A stretch of DNA of 64,000 nt from Microvelia longipes (GCA_018340805.1 JACMZG010000008.1:28307914-28371913), one strand, 5' to 3'. Counted from the stretch's first letter, positions 12,904 through 24,580 are shown. Notes: generated by a model not told the origin, from the letters alone. Numbers and translations are program-made.

Positions 12904-13510
12904 ATTAGGTACATGGTATCTCTGAACTTTTCCTTATTACACACGCATTCGCTATGCTCATCCTCTCTACTTCGGACTTGCTGCGCTTCCCCTCAGAATG
13001 TACATTTCGTTAAATTTAAATTGCAACACGTCTTCGAAGTTGCTTTGCTCGTCCTTAGTTATTAAATACATTGGTTTCACTCCATCATAAATCAGGGTTA
13101 TACTTGTTATATTGAAGCGAAATTTGGTGTACTTATTAATAAGGTAAATTTACATACTTGTCATTATAATTGAACGAAACTTCTTTAACAAATTATTTAA
13201 TACGTAAAGGTATACAGTTATACCTTATATTAGGAACAAATTTCAACTCAATTGGATTATTTTCCGATTTTTTACAATTTTTAAAAAAAAAGAACCCATG
13301 TCATACGATAAAAATTTAACTAATGCTGATAATGAGATGAAACTTGGCAAATATGTTAGTTTTGTACCAAATTTCAACCAAATGGGATTATGTTTCGATT
13401 TTATGCAATATTTATGAACTAATGCTGATAATGAGATGAAACTTGGCTCATATATGTCAGTTTTGTAAATGACTACATGCGTTCCAAGTCTCAATCTGAT
13501 TGCAAAGATT
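12904..13510 (+). mobile_element. Family A repeat, 3'-truncated copy 3
   Basis: It starts with a diverged 5' signature (TTAGGTACATGGTATCTCTG) and carries the tandem CTTCGGACTTGCTGCG and TTGCTTTGCTCGTCC blocks. One internal segment (ACTAATGCTGATAATGAGATG) is present twice, near 13318 and 13417. The terminal palindrome is absent. Confidence 0.65.
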
Positions 13511-13631
13511 TTTAGCTAGATGCAAGCAACTTAAGGTATTGTGATAAGGTATAGTCGGTCTAATAATATATCTTTATGGCATGCATTTTTCGGTCTCACT
13601 TTGTTCATCCTCAGATCGGTCACAGATTAGT

Positions 13632-14165
13632 CTTCTGACCTCTTAGAATAATACTAATATAGAAGGAGCATAAAAGGAAAGCCGGTTTACTGGTGGTCTT
13701 AAGTAGAGGTACCACCTTAAAACAAAACATTATTTTATAAATGTGTTATAAATATCCACAAATGAAGAAAAATTTAAGTAACAAATATGATAACTTAAAA
13801 ACCCTGCTAAGTACTTAATAAAATCGGTCTTAGATAGATAGCAAAAGGGTAAAGGAATACGAGAATCTACATTTAGTTGACGAGGACTACTTTTAACATA
13901 ATTTTAATTAAAAACGTTAAAATACAATTTAAAATACTTAAAAAAATGCACCAATATTTATGTTAGAATTTTATGAATAATCGATCAGTAATTAACAATA
14001 GAACATAATAATTTAGCAACCGGAAGTATTGCCAACTTTTTTTATAAGAAAAATGTGTAGTGTTAGAGTGGCAGCGTTACTTAAGACCCCCCAGTGTATT
14101 GACTTTGCTGTTATCAGTTCTGCTCCTTATATGTATAGTATTATTCTAAGTCTGACCTACTGATG
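13632..14165. repeat. Imperfect inverted-repeat element
   Basis: The left arm (13632-13720, with TTAGAATAATACTA and GTGGTCTTAAGTA) is matched in inverse orientation at 14065-14160. The spacer also shares a roughly 60-bp direct repeat (13778-13838 with 14199-14261), which suggests local rearrangement of a MITE-like sequence. Confidence 0.5.
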
Positions 14166-14264
14166 CCCCTTAACAAGTAATGACTTGTTAGGAAAAAATT
14201 TAATAACAATATAATGATAACTTAAAAGCCCTGCTAAGTACATAATAAAATCGGTCTTAGGCCC

Positions 14265-14294
14265 AACAACCGTCATTAACGAATGACGGTTGTT
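14265..14294. repeat. 13-bp perfect hairpin
   Basis: Arms AACAACCGTCATT and AATGACGGTTGTT flank a 4-nt loop. Its function is unknown. It sits just after the 60-bp direct repeat. Confidence 0.7.
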
Positions 14295-14425
14295 TAATGA
14301 CATAACAGAGAAATTATTTTCGGAATAGCAAAACTAGACCTAAAGATTGAATTTAGTTCCATTTTTCTATTATGTTGCATAAACAAGCTGGGATAATAAT
14401 TATAATAACAGACAATAGTTATTTA

Positions 14426-14652
14426 CGTACCAAGGGAGAAAACATAGTCATTACGCCCTAGCGTTTATGTTGGTTCCAAAGGCGTTAGCCGTGGGAACCA
14501 TAATGTTTAATCCCCGAGGCGAAGCCGAGGGGTTTATAAATTTGGTTACTGAAGCTTTAGCCGAGGGAACCATGCAATTTAATCTCGAGGCGAAGCCGAG
14601 GGAGTTAAATATAGCGGGGTGTAATGACTGATTTCTCCCGTGGTACGTACAA
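14426..14652. mobile_element. MITE-D, 227-bp inverted-end element
   Basis: The ends read TACGTACCAAGGGAGAAA and, inverted, TACGTACCACGGGAGAAA. Both continue into TCATTACNCCC. The interior contains repeated GAGGCGAAGCCGAGG blocks and GGTTCC..GGGAACC palindromes, a composition unlike the surrounding AT-rich DNA. Similar CGAAGCCGAGG blocks recur at 46690-46790. Confidence 0.65.
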
Positions 14653-14830
14653 GGTTTTTCCCCTAGAAGGGAGAAAATAAACAGAAAATCAACAAAATAA
14701 TGGTAATTTTATTATTAATATATTGAAAAACATAACATCAATATGTTTGGAAATGAAATATAAATTAAAAATAGCATTTTAATGGCATTAAATTAGATCT
14801 TACAATACTTGCTTCATGTGAAAGACCATT

Positions 14831-14908
14831 TTACGTTGAAACATTATCATCCGAAAGAAACAAATCGTCAAAATCTACAATGTTTGAATCGTCTTTCTCA
14901 AAATTCAT
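14831..14908 (-). other. 25-codon acidic ORF inside element E
   Basis: An ATG at 14908 on the minus strand opens a 25-residue frame rich in Asp and Glu (MNFEKDDSNIVDFDDLF..) that ends in TAA. It could be the surviving start of an internally deleted transposon gene. It is too short to identify, and chance remains likely. Confidence 0.2.
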
Positions 14909-15445
14909 TTTTGTAAAATAATGAAAAAGATACAATATATTTAACGGTACCCGTTATAAACTACAACTGAATATAATATGGATAAATGAATTCACGAAAA
15001 GTAATTGTTTTAATTAACTGATAAAAAAGGTAAACAAATCTAAATTGCAAATAAAAGAGAATATAAAACAGCTGTTATTGCAAAGTCATGGAGGTAAACA
15101 GAGTAGCCAACTTAATTTTCGTTAAAATCCAGGCAACACTGATACATTTTAAATTTTAAACAAATGTATTTTAAAACAAAACAAATTAATTTTCAATATG
15201 GCGGCTCTGAAAGTCTTCAGTATTTAAGACTATTTCTTTGATTATGTTTATAAATAAACGTTTTTTTGTATAATAAGCCGAAAATAACGTGTAGCTACGT
15301 ATAAAAAATAATTAATTGAAAGAAAAAAATTAAAAATCGCTAAATGAATAAGTGTAAATTGATAAAAACAAAGTGCGTTTTGTTGGAATTGAACCATGAG
15401 ATTTTAATTAATAGCCGAGTGTGCTATCAAAGGACTACATAAGCC

Positions 15446-15501
15446 GGGAAACATGAATGTTCATGTTTCCCTGGAGGGAAACATGAACTTTCATGTTTCC
15501 C
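15446..15501. repeat. Twin 12-bp hairpins in tandem
   Basis: Two consecutive hairpins share arms GGGAAACATGAA and TTCATGTTTCCC, with 2-nt loops (TG and CT) and a TGGA spacer. The two units are nearly identical, so one arose by duplication. Confidence 0.8.
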
Positions 15502-15593
15502 TCCTTTTTAGAATAGGGTGTAATGATGTACTTTTCGCTTAAAAAAATAGGGAGAAAAGTTTACTTTTTCTCTCTTCTGGGGGAAAAAAACTT

Positions 15594-15722
15594 TTTAAAC
15601 TACTCAGGAGGTCGTAAAAACATCTGAAACAGATTATTCAGGTGAAATCCCGGTTTCGGATTTTTTTGCAAACACAATACTTTTTCTGTATACCTATGGT
15701 ATAAATGTGGAGCAGTAAAAAC
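15594..15722 (+). mobile_element. Family A 3' end only
   Basis: It contains AACTACTCAGGAGG.., CCGGTTTCGGATTTTTTTGC and the terminal imperfect palindrome, followed by an A-run. It fuses to the right end of element E. Confidence 0.65.
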
Positions 15723-15903
15723 GTATATGACGATAATCTCATGAGTAGAGGAGGACTATACTTATTAGAAAATTTTCTAACATAGGAACACTTGAAAATG
15801 AACACAAACTATTTTAAGATAAATATTGAAACAATAATTACCAACATTTGAAAATTCGCTTATCGTGGCAGTATGCCACTAATATAAACCATTAGTATGA
15901 TGA

Positions 15904-15975
15904 ACTGATAAGTAGAAGTGGTAGTAATATGGGGGGGGGGGAGTGGTAGTAACTACCAGGCAAGTAGGCCACGTA
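15904..15975. repeat. Short repeat with long G run
   Basis: A run of about a dozen G residues is flanked by two GGTAGTAA copies and AACTACCAGGCAAGTAGGC. The inverse of this 55-bp segment occurs at 37783-37833, just upstream of the PLE pseudogene. The G run may form a quadruplex. Confidence 0.65.
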
Positions 15976-16248
15976 GTTGGGCCCTTTTTGCCAGCTCCCT
16001 TAGATAGTGTTCTACTCCTTTTAATTTCAAGTGTAGGTATATTTCATCTAATCTAGACAGAAGAGCCGTTAATTTCTATGGTTCCTCTCATGCTTTTTTC
16101 AAGCAATCATACATATTTTCACTGACTTTTATAGTGAAAACTAGGAACAACGTGTTCTTTCACTGTTAAACCAAACCTCCACACACTTTAAACTACAAGG
16201 CAGAAACAGTATATTATTATAATGAATCTACAATGAGGGTCCTAAATT

Positions 16249-16560
16249 TTGCCTATACCCAGTTTCATTTAGGGTAAGGGATCTTTAACGAGTACCTGGC
16301 AACGCACAGGCTCGAGACCACCGGCTTTACGTCCCTTCTGGAAGACGTGGTACGCATAATTTTTATCCCTCTGATAAAAATTCCAGAGGCACGTGCTGGG
16401 ATTGAACCCATGACTAAATAAACTCGTAAGTTTAAAGTCCATTCATTTGTGTATTGGCCACGTACCTTAATCCCTATACACCACGGGGTACTCTTCACCC
16501 GACGAACTGTTAAAGTAAAACAACCATGTGGCAGCGAAGTGGCCCACAGCGCTGACGCCG
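16249..16560 (-). mobile_element. tRNA-derived SINE (family SINE-2), fuller copy
   Basis: On the minus strand a tRNA-like region with an A-box-like GTATAGGGATTAAGG and a B box GGTTCAATCCCAGC is followed by a body ending in CGTTAAAGATCCCTTACCC. The homologous copy is at 1-232. The internal RNA polymerase III promoter fits a SINE. The open frame across it is not a gene. Confidence 0.7.
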
Positions 16561-16569
16561 CAAAGAGGC

Positions 16570-17075
16570 TTTTTTTCTTTTATATGACTTAATTTTTCTT
16601 ATTCTACCATACTTCAAAGTGTATAAGTGATTTAAACTATCAAGAAATATATTATAAATTGAAAAAAAAAAACATTATATAAAAAATAATGAATATTTAA
16701 AATACATACACATATTTATATAAATTAATTTATTCTTTATGTACGGCTTTTAATCAGAAATACCTTATTAATGGGCCAAATTAAGACGCACTACTTGTCT
16801 TTTATTTTAAAATGTAAATTACATGATGGTTAACACAGCAGGGGATCATTATTTTTATGTCTTATTTTATTTTGTGACTTAAATTTGATCAGTTCAGGAA
16901 ACTTAACGAAATTCTTTTCAAGGTTGTCGTATAGGAGATACATAAAATTCACTAAAAAAATCTCTTCCTGGTTTTTTATTATTTATTTGTGATTAAATTT
17001 AATCTTATTTTATTTACGTTATTTTATTTATAATCTTCACACAGTTATTAGTTTTATCATAACGTATTAAGAAGT
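16570..17075. other. No feature recognised
   Basis: AT-rich sequence without a supported feature. Confidence 0.5.
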
Positions 17076-17079
17076 CTAA

Positions 17080-18245
17080 GGCCCGTATTCAAAGACGTTT
17101 TCCTAACCTTTTCCTAACATTCTCCTAACATTCTCCTAACTTTTCCTAACATTTTCCTAACATTTTCCTAACATTCTCCTAACATTCTCAACATTTTCCT
17201 AACATTCTCCTAACATTTTCCTAACACTCACCTTAGGTTTAGGTAAGGGAAATGTTTTTAAGCCACGAAATTTAAATGATCGTTCCCGTGTTTTAAAAGT
17301 CATTTAGAGGCTTCACATGATTTTTTTTAGTAAGAACCTAAGGTAGTCAAGTCAAAAAGTGATACCATTGTAAATAACGTAATATATCGCAAAATATCAA
17401 TGTTATTAACTTATTACCTGGATTTACGACACACTTTGTCGTATTTATAACTATCTACATAAATTTACATAATACTGTTAATCCACTTACCTTACTATTA
17501 GGGAGTTTACCCTGAAATTCTTTTAACACAATCAGATTTTTTATTTTCTATGGTCTGTTTGTGGCGGGCTATCGATTCAAAGAGGAAATTCAGTTGGTCC
17601 GGTGTGAATAATTCAGCCATTATACCAAAAAACATTTACACAACCAAAAATGAATTTGATGACAAAATACGAAAAACAAAATTGTGTGATTTAGCAAAAT
17701 GAAAACAGTGTTGCACTGATTAACAGGTCTTCATTTAGACACCTTTGGATTCGTATAACCTTGTCCACGTTCAAACTTGAAACGCTTGATACTGCTTTAT
17801 TTATGAAAGCTGTTACAATAATTGAACATTGTATTTGTATTAACTCTACTGTTTACTGAAAACATATGTAAATAAAGTTTCTAATATATTTAACATTCGC
17901 CAAAGCAAGGCCGCATTGTTGTTTATGACAAAGTGTGTCGTAAATCCAGGTAATAAGTTAATAACATTGATATTTTGCGATATATTACTTTACTTACAAT
18001 GGTATCACTTTTTGACAAATCTACCTGAGGTTCTTACTAAATAAAATCATGCGAAGCCTCTAAAAGACTTTTAAAACACGATAGGAGAACGTTAGGAGAA
18101 TGTTAGGAGTTAGGAAAATGTTAGGAAAATGTTAGGAAAAAGTTAGGAGAATGTTAGGAAAATGTTAGGAAAAAGTTAGGAAAAAGTTAGGAGAATGTTA
18201 GGAAAATGTTAGGAAAATGTTAGGAAACGTCTTTGAATACGGGCC
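17080..18245. mobile_element. PIF/Harbinger-like element with long inverted ends
   Basis: Both ends begin GGCCCGTATTCAAAGACG and are flanked by TAA (17077-17079 and 18246-18248), a 3-bp duplication typical of PIF/Harbinger. Each end carries a subterminal array of about 10- to 11-bp CCTAACATT-type units (17097-17228 and 18082-18226). The inverted homology extends inward to about 17440 and 17925. The interior keeps a 37-codon start of a DNA-binding ORF but no DDE transposase, so this is a non-autonomous deletion derivative. Confidence 0.8.
17507..17620 (-). pseudogene. N-terminal fragment of Harbinger SANT/Myb-like protein
   Basis: An ATG at 17620 on the minus strand encodes 37 residues beginning MAELFTPDQLNFLFESIARH and ending in KKSDCVKRISG, then stop. 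The xLFTPxQLxFLF..I..HK..IENKK pattern resembles the start of the Myb/SANT-like accessory protein that PIF/Harbinger elements encode to bring the transposase to its ends. A GTAAAC follows the last Ser/Gly codons, so it may once have been a first exon with a splice donor. The rest of the domain is absent. Confidence 0.5.
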
Positions 18246-18249
18246 TAAA

Positions 18250-19130
18250 TCATGAGTTAAAACTAGAGGTACATTGAAATGTAATCTAATATTTTGAGAT
18301 GAAAAATAAGACTTTGCCTCAGATTTTTAAGGACTATTCGAACATTTGTATTTTGTAGTGATACAATGTAAAGTCAGTTGAATTATAATAGTTAACAAAT
18401 AAATCAACAACAATTTGTTTATTTACAAATAATAATTTGTTTATTTTATTTATTTTATTATGAATAAATAATTATATTATTATAAGCTTAAGAATAAAAC
18501 AAGTGACCTTCGGCCTCAAATGCGCTAGGAGCCGCATCGCGGCCACATTGATGTTGTACTTTATCAGTTAGTCATATTAATGGTTTATATAAGTGGCATA
18601 TTGCCACGATATAAGTGATTTTCAAATGCATTATTGTACGGCACACGGATAAATCCGTTTAAAATAATGCGAGGGATACAATGAGGTTATCAGGCCAACC
18701 TTATTGGTTCACACTATTTTTCCACGCTATCAATTGATTTTAGCCGTGTGTTGAACTATATTAAAAATACGTGATTATTATGTCATTAATAACACAATGT
18801 TTTATTTGAGTTGACATATATATGTCAATCAATAAAAGCAGAACCAATACTGATAACTCAATGAATTTTCGTATGTTTGTACATCATGCACAGTAGTATA
18901 CGTGTTAAAAATTGCATTCCAATTTTAACACAATATAAAGATTTGTGATTTTTTAAAATTTTTATGGAGTCATTATTGTAAGTTAACGACGTCACACATA
19001 TTTCATAATCAATATAGTTTGAGACATTAATTAATAAACATTGATTTTTGTACGAAGTTTCGTTTTGATCTAAGAATGCGTTCGAAAGTTATCGTGTCCC
19101 ATAGCCCATAGAAATGTTTAGGACACAAAA
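18250..19130. other. No gene; short repeat scraps
   Basis: Includes a GGCATATTGCCAC palindromic scrap near 18596 (similar ones lie at 15868, 33513 and 55488). A diverged tract at about 18830-19090 shares TTAACGACGTCACACATATTTCATAA with 55030-55060. Confidence 0.4.
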
Positions 19131-19137
19131 ATATCGA

Positions 19138-19138
<1 letters not shown>

Positions 19139-19227
<89 letters not shown>

Positions 19228-19257
19228 AATCTCAACATATGTAATATATATATATAA

Positions 19258-19335
<78 letters not shown>

Positions 19336-19337
19336 TA
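19139..19337. repeat. (CATA)n/(TA)n microsatellite
   Basis: (CATA)n passes into (TA)n, with a short CATAAATCTCAACAT interruption near 19222-19240. Confidence 0.95.
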
Positions 19338-19440
19338 CTTGATCAGGGAGACCCCCCTTTCAAATAATTTACCTCCCCCCACATCCTCCCTCTATAACCC
19401 CGATCTCATAAGCTCATTTTTCTTTGAAAATTCCCTAAAA
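19338..19440. repeat. Repeat F beside (TA)n, possibly a mariner-type end
   Basis: CTTGATCAGGGAGACCCCCC.. and CTATAACCCCGATCTCAT parallel 42838-42930 (CTTGGTCAATAAGTCCCGCC.., CTATAACCCCAATCTCAT). In both places the copy directly follows a TA array. The TTGGTCAATAAGTCCCG-like start recalls Tc1/mariner termini, which insert at TA, but this is only a resemblance. Confidence 0.4.
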
Positions 19441-20084
19441 GTAAGGGGTTTTTCTCCTCCTCATTTTTGTTTATCCTAACTTATTTGGAACACAGTAATA
19501 AGCAGCTCCCTCCATTTCTTCGTAGTAGCTAATGGTTGTTGATAATTTTATTTTATTTCCTATGGCTAAATATTTTAGGGTCGTACGAAAAGAAAAAAAT
19601 AAAAATATTTATATAATGTAATAAATAAAAAAAACAATCAATTAATAAATACTATCCTCGATAAATTATCGGAAGCTAATTTATTAGCTTCAAAGAATTA
19701 CAAAAATTAATAAATTCTAAAAAGCTTATTAGAATCAAAGAAATTTTAACTCAGTTCCTACAGGCGGAATAACATTAAGAATAAAGTTCAAACGTCATAC
19801 GTTACATTGTCGGGGCCTTAAATGTGCAATATTTAATGCGCATTAATGGGATAAGTGGGTATAATTATTTGAGTTGATATCAAAGAATGAAAAATCTAAA
19901 AATCCCATCTCCTTGTCTGGTTGAACTCTTCATTTCCAGATTTATAGATATTATGATAGGTGATGGTTATTTTTACTTTTAATTATAATAATATTTTTTG
20001 CAGCAGGTATTTTAATAAAAATTCCAATTAATATACGTCGTTGGTTTGGAATGTAGTTTTTGAAAATGTATTATACATTTCTTA

Positions 20085-20225
20085 AAACGATTTCAGCACT
20101 GCTAAATGTCACACTGTCCACAGTAAAAAGATTGATTAATGGCCGATCTAGACTGGTTTTGGATCTTCTTGAACTCCGTCATCTAATTTTATCGTATTAA
20201 AAATTAGACGGATTAAAAGCTTTTA
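20085..20225 (+). pseudogene. Possible hAT transposase C-terminal scrap
   Basis: The frame reads FLKTISALLNVTLSTVKR. This aligns position by position with the hAT dimerisation segment (..LPVTTATVERSFS..), which lies near the end of hAT transposases. Downstream similarity fades and meets stops. Only about 20 residues support the call. Confidence 0.3.
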
Positions 20226-20319
20226 TCTTAAATGTTAGGAATTATGACATTTTTAAAAAAACTAATACACATCTTCAAATCTTGTTTAGTTAATAAATTT
20301 TGCTAAGTTTTGAAACTGG

Positions 20320-20348
20320 AACTATGCCTCTGACAGTGCTGTGTTATA

Positions 20349-20431
<83 letters not shown>

Positions 20432-20450
20432 CACTGCCAGAGGCATAGTT
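20320..20450. repeat. 21-bp inverted repeat enclosing a (TA)n array
   Basis: AACTATGCCTCTGACAGTGC at 20320 has its inverse at 20430-20450 with one mismatch. Between them lies only a TA array of about 85 bp. It could fold as a long cruciform. The ATGCCTCT core also appears in MITE-B interiors. Confidence 0.8.
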
Positions 20451-20454
20451 GCTG

Positions 20455-21640
20455 ATCCACAATACACTTAATTGTAGGATTTTGCTTGAATTAGCAGAAA
20501 TATTGCGAGAAAAGAGAGGAGAAATTGCCTTATCATTTATTTAAGTTATTATTTTAATCCTGTTTGGGTTACAGAACATTTGTTTACTCTTACATAATTT
20601 TCCCGAGCTGTTACTTTTATAACTTAGCAACAGAGGTTACTGCAAATCTTTACCGTCAAGCTTCTACAGCTCTTTTATAATTTAATTCCATTTCTTAATA
20701 CATTCTTTAAAAGACGAGATGCTTCTGTTTCTAGTTTTACTCCTTATTAAGACATAAATGATTTTACAGCAGATATAAAACCATTACTATCTTTAAAAGG
20801 ATTTATTACGTACTAAAGAAGAAAGTTAAACATCTACTTATCAAAAATACCAAATTAACCAAACTATGAAGGTTACATTTATTTCACAATATTTGTATTA
20901 AAATTAAGGTTAATTCTTAAACTATATTAATGAGTGAAGATGGCACTACTGTCGTAAGGCGGGAGAAAGATCTGTTTTGGTTCTGGCGGGGTGGAACGGG
21001 CCAAGGCAAGTAACTGGTGACATTAACCTCTTTAATAAATACTGGAACTGGATCAATTCTGTTTGGCTTTGCCATTATAATTTTAATACCATGTTGGTGT
21101 TGTAGTTTTTTTTTGTTTATTAAAGGTAAAGATTATTGAAAAGTCAACTACTATGCACCACGATCTTTAAACGATATTTTAAAATCAATATTATACTTTC
21201 ACTTATGGTTAAGGACCTTAACTTCTATATTGATACTAATTTTTCGGGTAAACGCCTTTTGATTGTGTTGACTTACATAATAGTGCGTCATGTCAAGTAT
21301 TTTGGTAAACACGATGAAGCATCAAGTGACGAACCTATAAAAGTGAATATATCATTATCATTTGTTTACATTTGTTGACCAATTTATTTTAGTGATTTTC
21401 ATCATAATATTATCTATAGGTTGTATTCGTAAAATGATTTTCATAGTTTAATTCATAATAGACTTTTATTCTAAAACCATTTTATTGTTTCAGCATTGAT
21501 AACAGTCATTAAGGGACGCTTGGTTTTATTTTCCCCAAAATCTAATCGCTTACTTAAAGAATTTAATTTAAGTAGCAAGTTTTGACGATTCGATTAAGAT
21601 ATTTTGCCTGACGCGCGTTTACTAGAAAAGAGTTTATAGT
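20455..21640. other. No gene supported
   Basis: Contains an 80-codon plus-strand frame at 21136-21378 that lacks any recognisable domain or splice context. I leave it uncalled. The rest is AT-rich. Confidence 0.45.
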
Positions 21641-21647
21641 ATGGCAG

Positions 21648-21770
21648 GACAAACGATCTTAAATAAAGGATGACGTTTTAAGGAACTTTTCTGATCCAAT
21701 GGATCTTTTATTAGATAGAGAAATAGGAGTAAACTTTCCTTTCCACAGTTATACCAAAAATACAAAGTTG
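21648..21770 (+). repeat. MITE-G end, diverged
   Basis: ACGATCTTAAATAAAGGATG.., AAGGAACTTTTCTGA and AGAGAAATAGGAGTAAACTT match the terminal 120 bp of the fuller element at 63470-63823. Confidence 0.6.
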
Positions 21771-21954
21771 AGGCTCCACTCTATATAAAGGGATCCACTC
21801 TTAGTTTTAGCTAATAACCTTTGAAAAACATTCGCTAATGTGTGGCTGGTGTGGAGGGGGGAGGGGGACGATCAGCCGGGAGTGTGCCCAAAATTTGTTT
21901 TAGGGGTCCCTAATAACAAAAACTACGTTTTGCAAAACTTAAATTATATCTATA

Positions 21955-21996
21955 AAATTCGCCCGGCTTGCGGACCTCCGTGCCAGAATTTTTTGC
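21955..21996 (+). repeat. MITE-B terminus
   Basis: Matches the shared terminus ending GCCAGAATTTTT. The rest of the element is not evident. Confidence 0.6.
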
Positions 21997-22344
21997 AATG
22001 TCGACGGATTGGGACGCGCATGAAAAAATAGTCAAACTTCATAAAATTTTTATTTGAAGTAAAACTAAGATTTATTTTATTTCAATTTAAAATTTTGTAC
22101 CCTGAACCTTATAAGTACTATTATTTTGAAAACAACTAAGAGTAAATAGGTTGAAAATTAATTTTTCTGAAAAGATCTTTGATATGTAAAATCAAGTGTT
22201 GCAATAAAAAAAAGTTTAAATATTTTTACATCCAGAATAAATGAATTAAAAATTAAACACATTTTAATTACTCTTAAAAAGATAGAAATTCTATAAAGAA
22301 TAACATTTTTTATTCGCTTATAAGTTCATTAGTACAATTGCATT

Positions 22345-22375
22345 GCGTCATTAAATAGACGCAATTTGATGTTAT

Positions 22376-22460
<85 letters not shown>
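22345..22460. repeat. Small hairpin then (TA)n microsatellite
   Basis: A GCGTC..GACGC hairpin near 22345-22363 is followed by about 85 bp of TA. Confidence 0.85.
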
Positions 22461-22461
<1 letters not shown>

Positions 22462-22544
22462 TAAGACATATGTATTAAATACCAGCTCGATCTAAACAAT
22501 TTTTCAAAAGTATTATGAATTCATGAAATTGGGGAGTCGCTTTC

Positions 22545-22725
22545 GATGGTTTCGGGCCTGTGAGTTGAATGAGAGTGGTCCGAAGTCGAGCATTTAAACC
22601 CAGGGTTTCTGGGTTCGAATCCTAATAATGACGATAGTTTTTATCGTTTTTTGTTTTTTATTATATAAGTTTATAACTATAAATAAATTCTGGCGCGATA
22701 GTCCGCATGTCGGGCGAATGTTTTA
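22545..22725 (+). repeat. SINE-3-like tRNA-derived head joined to MITE-B end
   Basis: GGTTTCTGGGTTCGAATCCT is a clear B box preceded by a diverged tRNA-like stretch. About 50 bp further on comes CTGGCGCGATAGTCCGCATG, the MITE-B terminus. Confidence 0.5.
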
Positions 22726-22739
22726 CTGACATTAGTAAA

Positions 22740-24560
22740 CCAGCAAGCGAGGCGGGATCATTTATAATTTTTGAAAATTTGCAAATAAGTCTTTTGCTTC
22801 AGCCCCTGTTTGCGATGACGTAAGGTTATGGTAGGAGAAAGTGGAAAAGGGTTACTAACTACCTTTTCAACTAATTAACTGCTATGTAAGTCTACTTCTG
22901 ATGCTTTTTAACAGTATAAAAGACATAACAGATACCTTTGTATTGGTCTTCATTCCATGCCGGTTTGATGAGGAAATGAGAATTATGTTACATGATATTC
23001 AATGAAGATTTCCTCACCATTACAGTAGGTATAAAGGAAGTTTTGTTCATCCATTATTTTTTTGCTACAGAACAAATTATACAAAAATATTTTTATATTA
23101 ACAGAAGCTTAATTTTGTTAAAAATATGCAAAAATTAGAATTGGTTTGCCTATCCTATGATAAATTAATGTATCATGTACTTTCCGCTGTATTATGTCTA
23201 GTCATTCGTAACTATTATTGTAACTCTTATGTTTGTCTTTCATTTCTCGTCAGGTTTAATTTTGCAAATCGTATTTTCTACAGTTAATTGTACTTGCTTA
23301 TTTGAATAAATTTTATATAATGGGCAATTGGGAACTAAAAATTTATCAATGGCTTTTTTTGGCATTGAAGTCAAAGCCTCGCCAAGAGTTGTGGTAAATG
23401 TAGTCAAACAATTACTCCACAACTTATCAATTTTATTCTTCGTAGGACATGAAAAATAAAATTTAAGGTCGTCCCTGTTATCTTGCAGAAATTATTTACA
23501 CAAAATATGAACTAAAACATATTGAAGGTAAAGTCATTCTTTTTCTTATCTGAACCATTCTCAAGCAATCTTACATTGTTCGTAGAAATAAATTTCATAT
23601 TTGAACAAACCTTTAAAAAATAATTGTTTATCAGCTATAATTATTAACAATTTTGTGTAATGAATCGACTTTTTAATGTTCTTTGAAATTCTCTTAGTCG
23701 ATAGATAATACATTATAGTTGATACTTAGATAGGTCGTATTGCTTGTTTTTCCGACGTAAGGCTGAGACTGGTCTAGTTTTTACAGTTTTGTAAATAAGA
23801 TTAAAGGTGTGTCAGAAGCTCAAGGTTAATATGTTTCAGGATCTTGAGATAGGGAACAAGACTGCAATGTTTTGTTACACTTTTCACTGACCTTAAAGCA
23901 CACTCTATGCATTTCTTAACTCTAAACAATTACTAACTTTATTAAATAAGTTTAAACGTGAAGTTAAGGTTTTAATCTGAAATTGCTCTTATATACTATT
24001 ACATAATAAGTATAGATTCTTGTAATACCGGTAATGCTGCAAGTTAAATTATGAGAAAATAATTAAGACAAAGTTATTTAATTAAAATTGTAACAGGTAT
24101 GGAAAGTATCTGTAACATGTATTTTCATTAAACAATAAGGAAACATAAAGGAAGAATTAATAATTGAAAAACATAATGTATTTATAAAAATTACTATTAG
24201 GAAAAGAACGACTTGAATTCTACAATGTTTTTTTTTAATAGAGAAAATATACTTCAATCCATTTGGATCACCTTCAGGAAAGACTAAAAAACAAAAATAC
24301 AAAAATATTACCAAAATCATACAAAAGTACAAAATACAAAATAATAAGACAGGAACAAAACATAAATTTCAAGTATTAAACTTGACAAAAAATACTTACT
24401 ATACAACAATTAAAAAGCTATATTAACAATAAATAAAAAACTATGAACAAATTAACAGGAATAAACTTTAAAAGCCTATAACAAAGGTAAAAAGGGTATA
24501 CACAAAAGAAACCAAAAGGAGAGGTAACAAAACAAACAACAAAAACAAAACTTAAGATGT
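22740..24560. other. No gene supported
   Basis: AT-rich. The minus-strand frames at 23240-23422 and 24078-24332 show no domain and may be chance. Confidence 0.45.
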
Positions 24561-24580
24561 CGGATCTTCTTGTGTGGTTT

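Larger units (their letters stand above)
14654..15598. mobile_element. Inverted-end DNA element E, about 945 bp
   Basis: The left end (GGTTTTTCCCCTAGAAGGGA) and the inverse of the right end (15565-15598, with CCCCCAGAAGAGAGAAAAAG and GTAAAC) match over about 34 bp. The element abuts MITE-D directly. It holds a short minus-strand ORF and a double hairpin. It is probably a deletion derivative of a larger transposon of unknown superfamily. Confidence 0.5.

Noticed and set aside
16265..16498. 77-codon minus-strand frame
   Set aside because: It lies wholly within SINE-2. It does not persist in the second copy at 1-232.
17097..17228. CRISPR array or telomeric repeat (CCTAACATT resembles CCTAA)
   Set aside because: Units have no spacers, vary in length, and are mirrored at the other end of a transposon with target duplications, so they are subterminal transposon repeats.
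22740..24560. Host gene in the repeat-poor stretch
   Set aside because: No frame shows domain motifs, codon bias or splice-site support. Only 24581-24838 was kept as a weak candidate.
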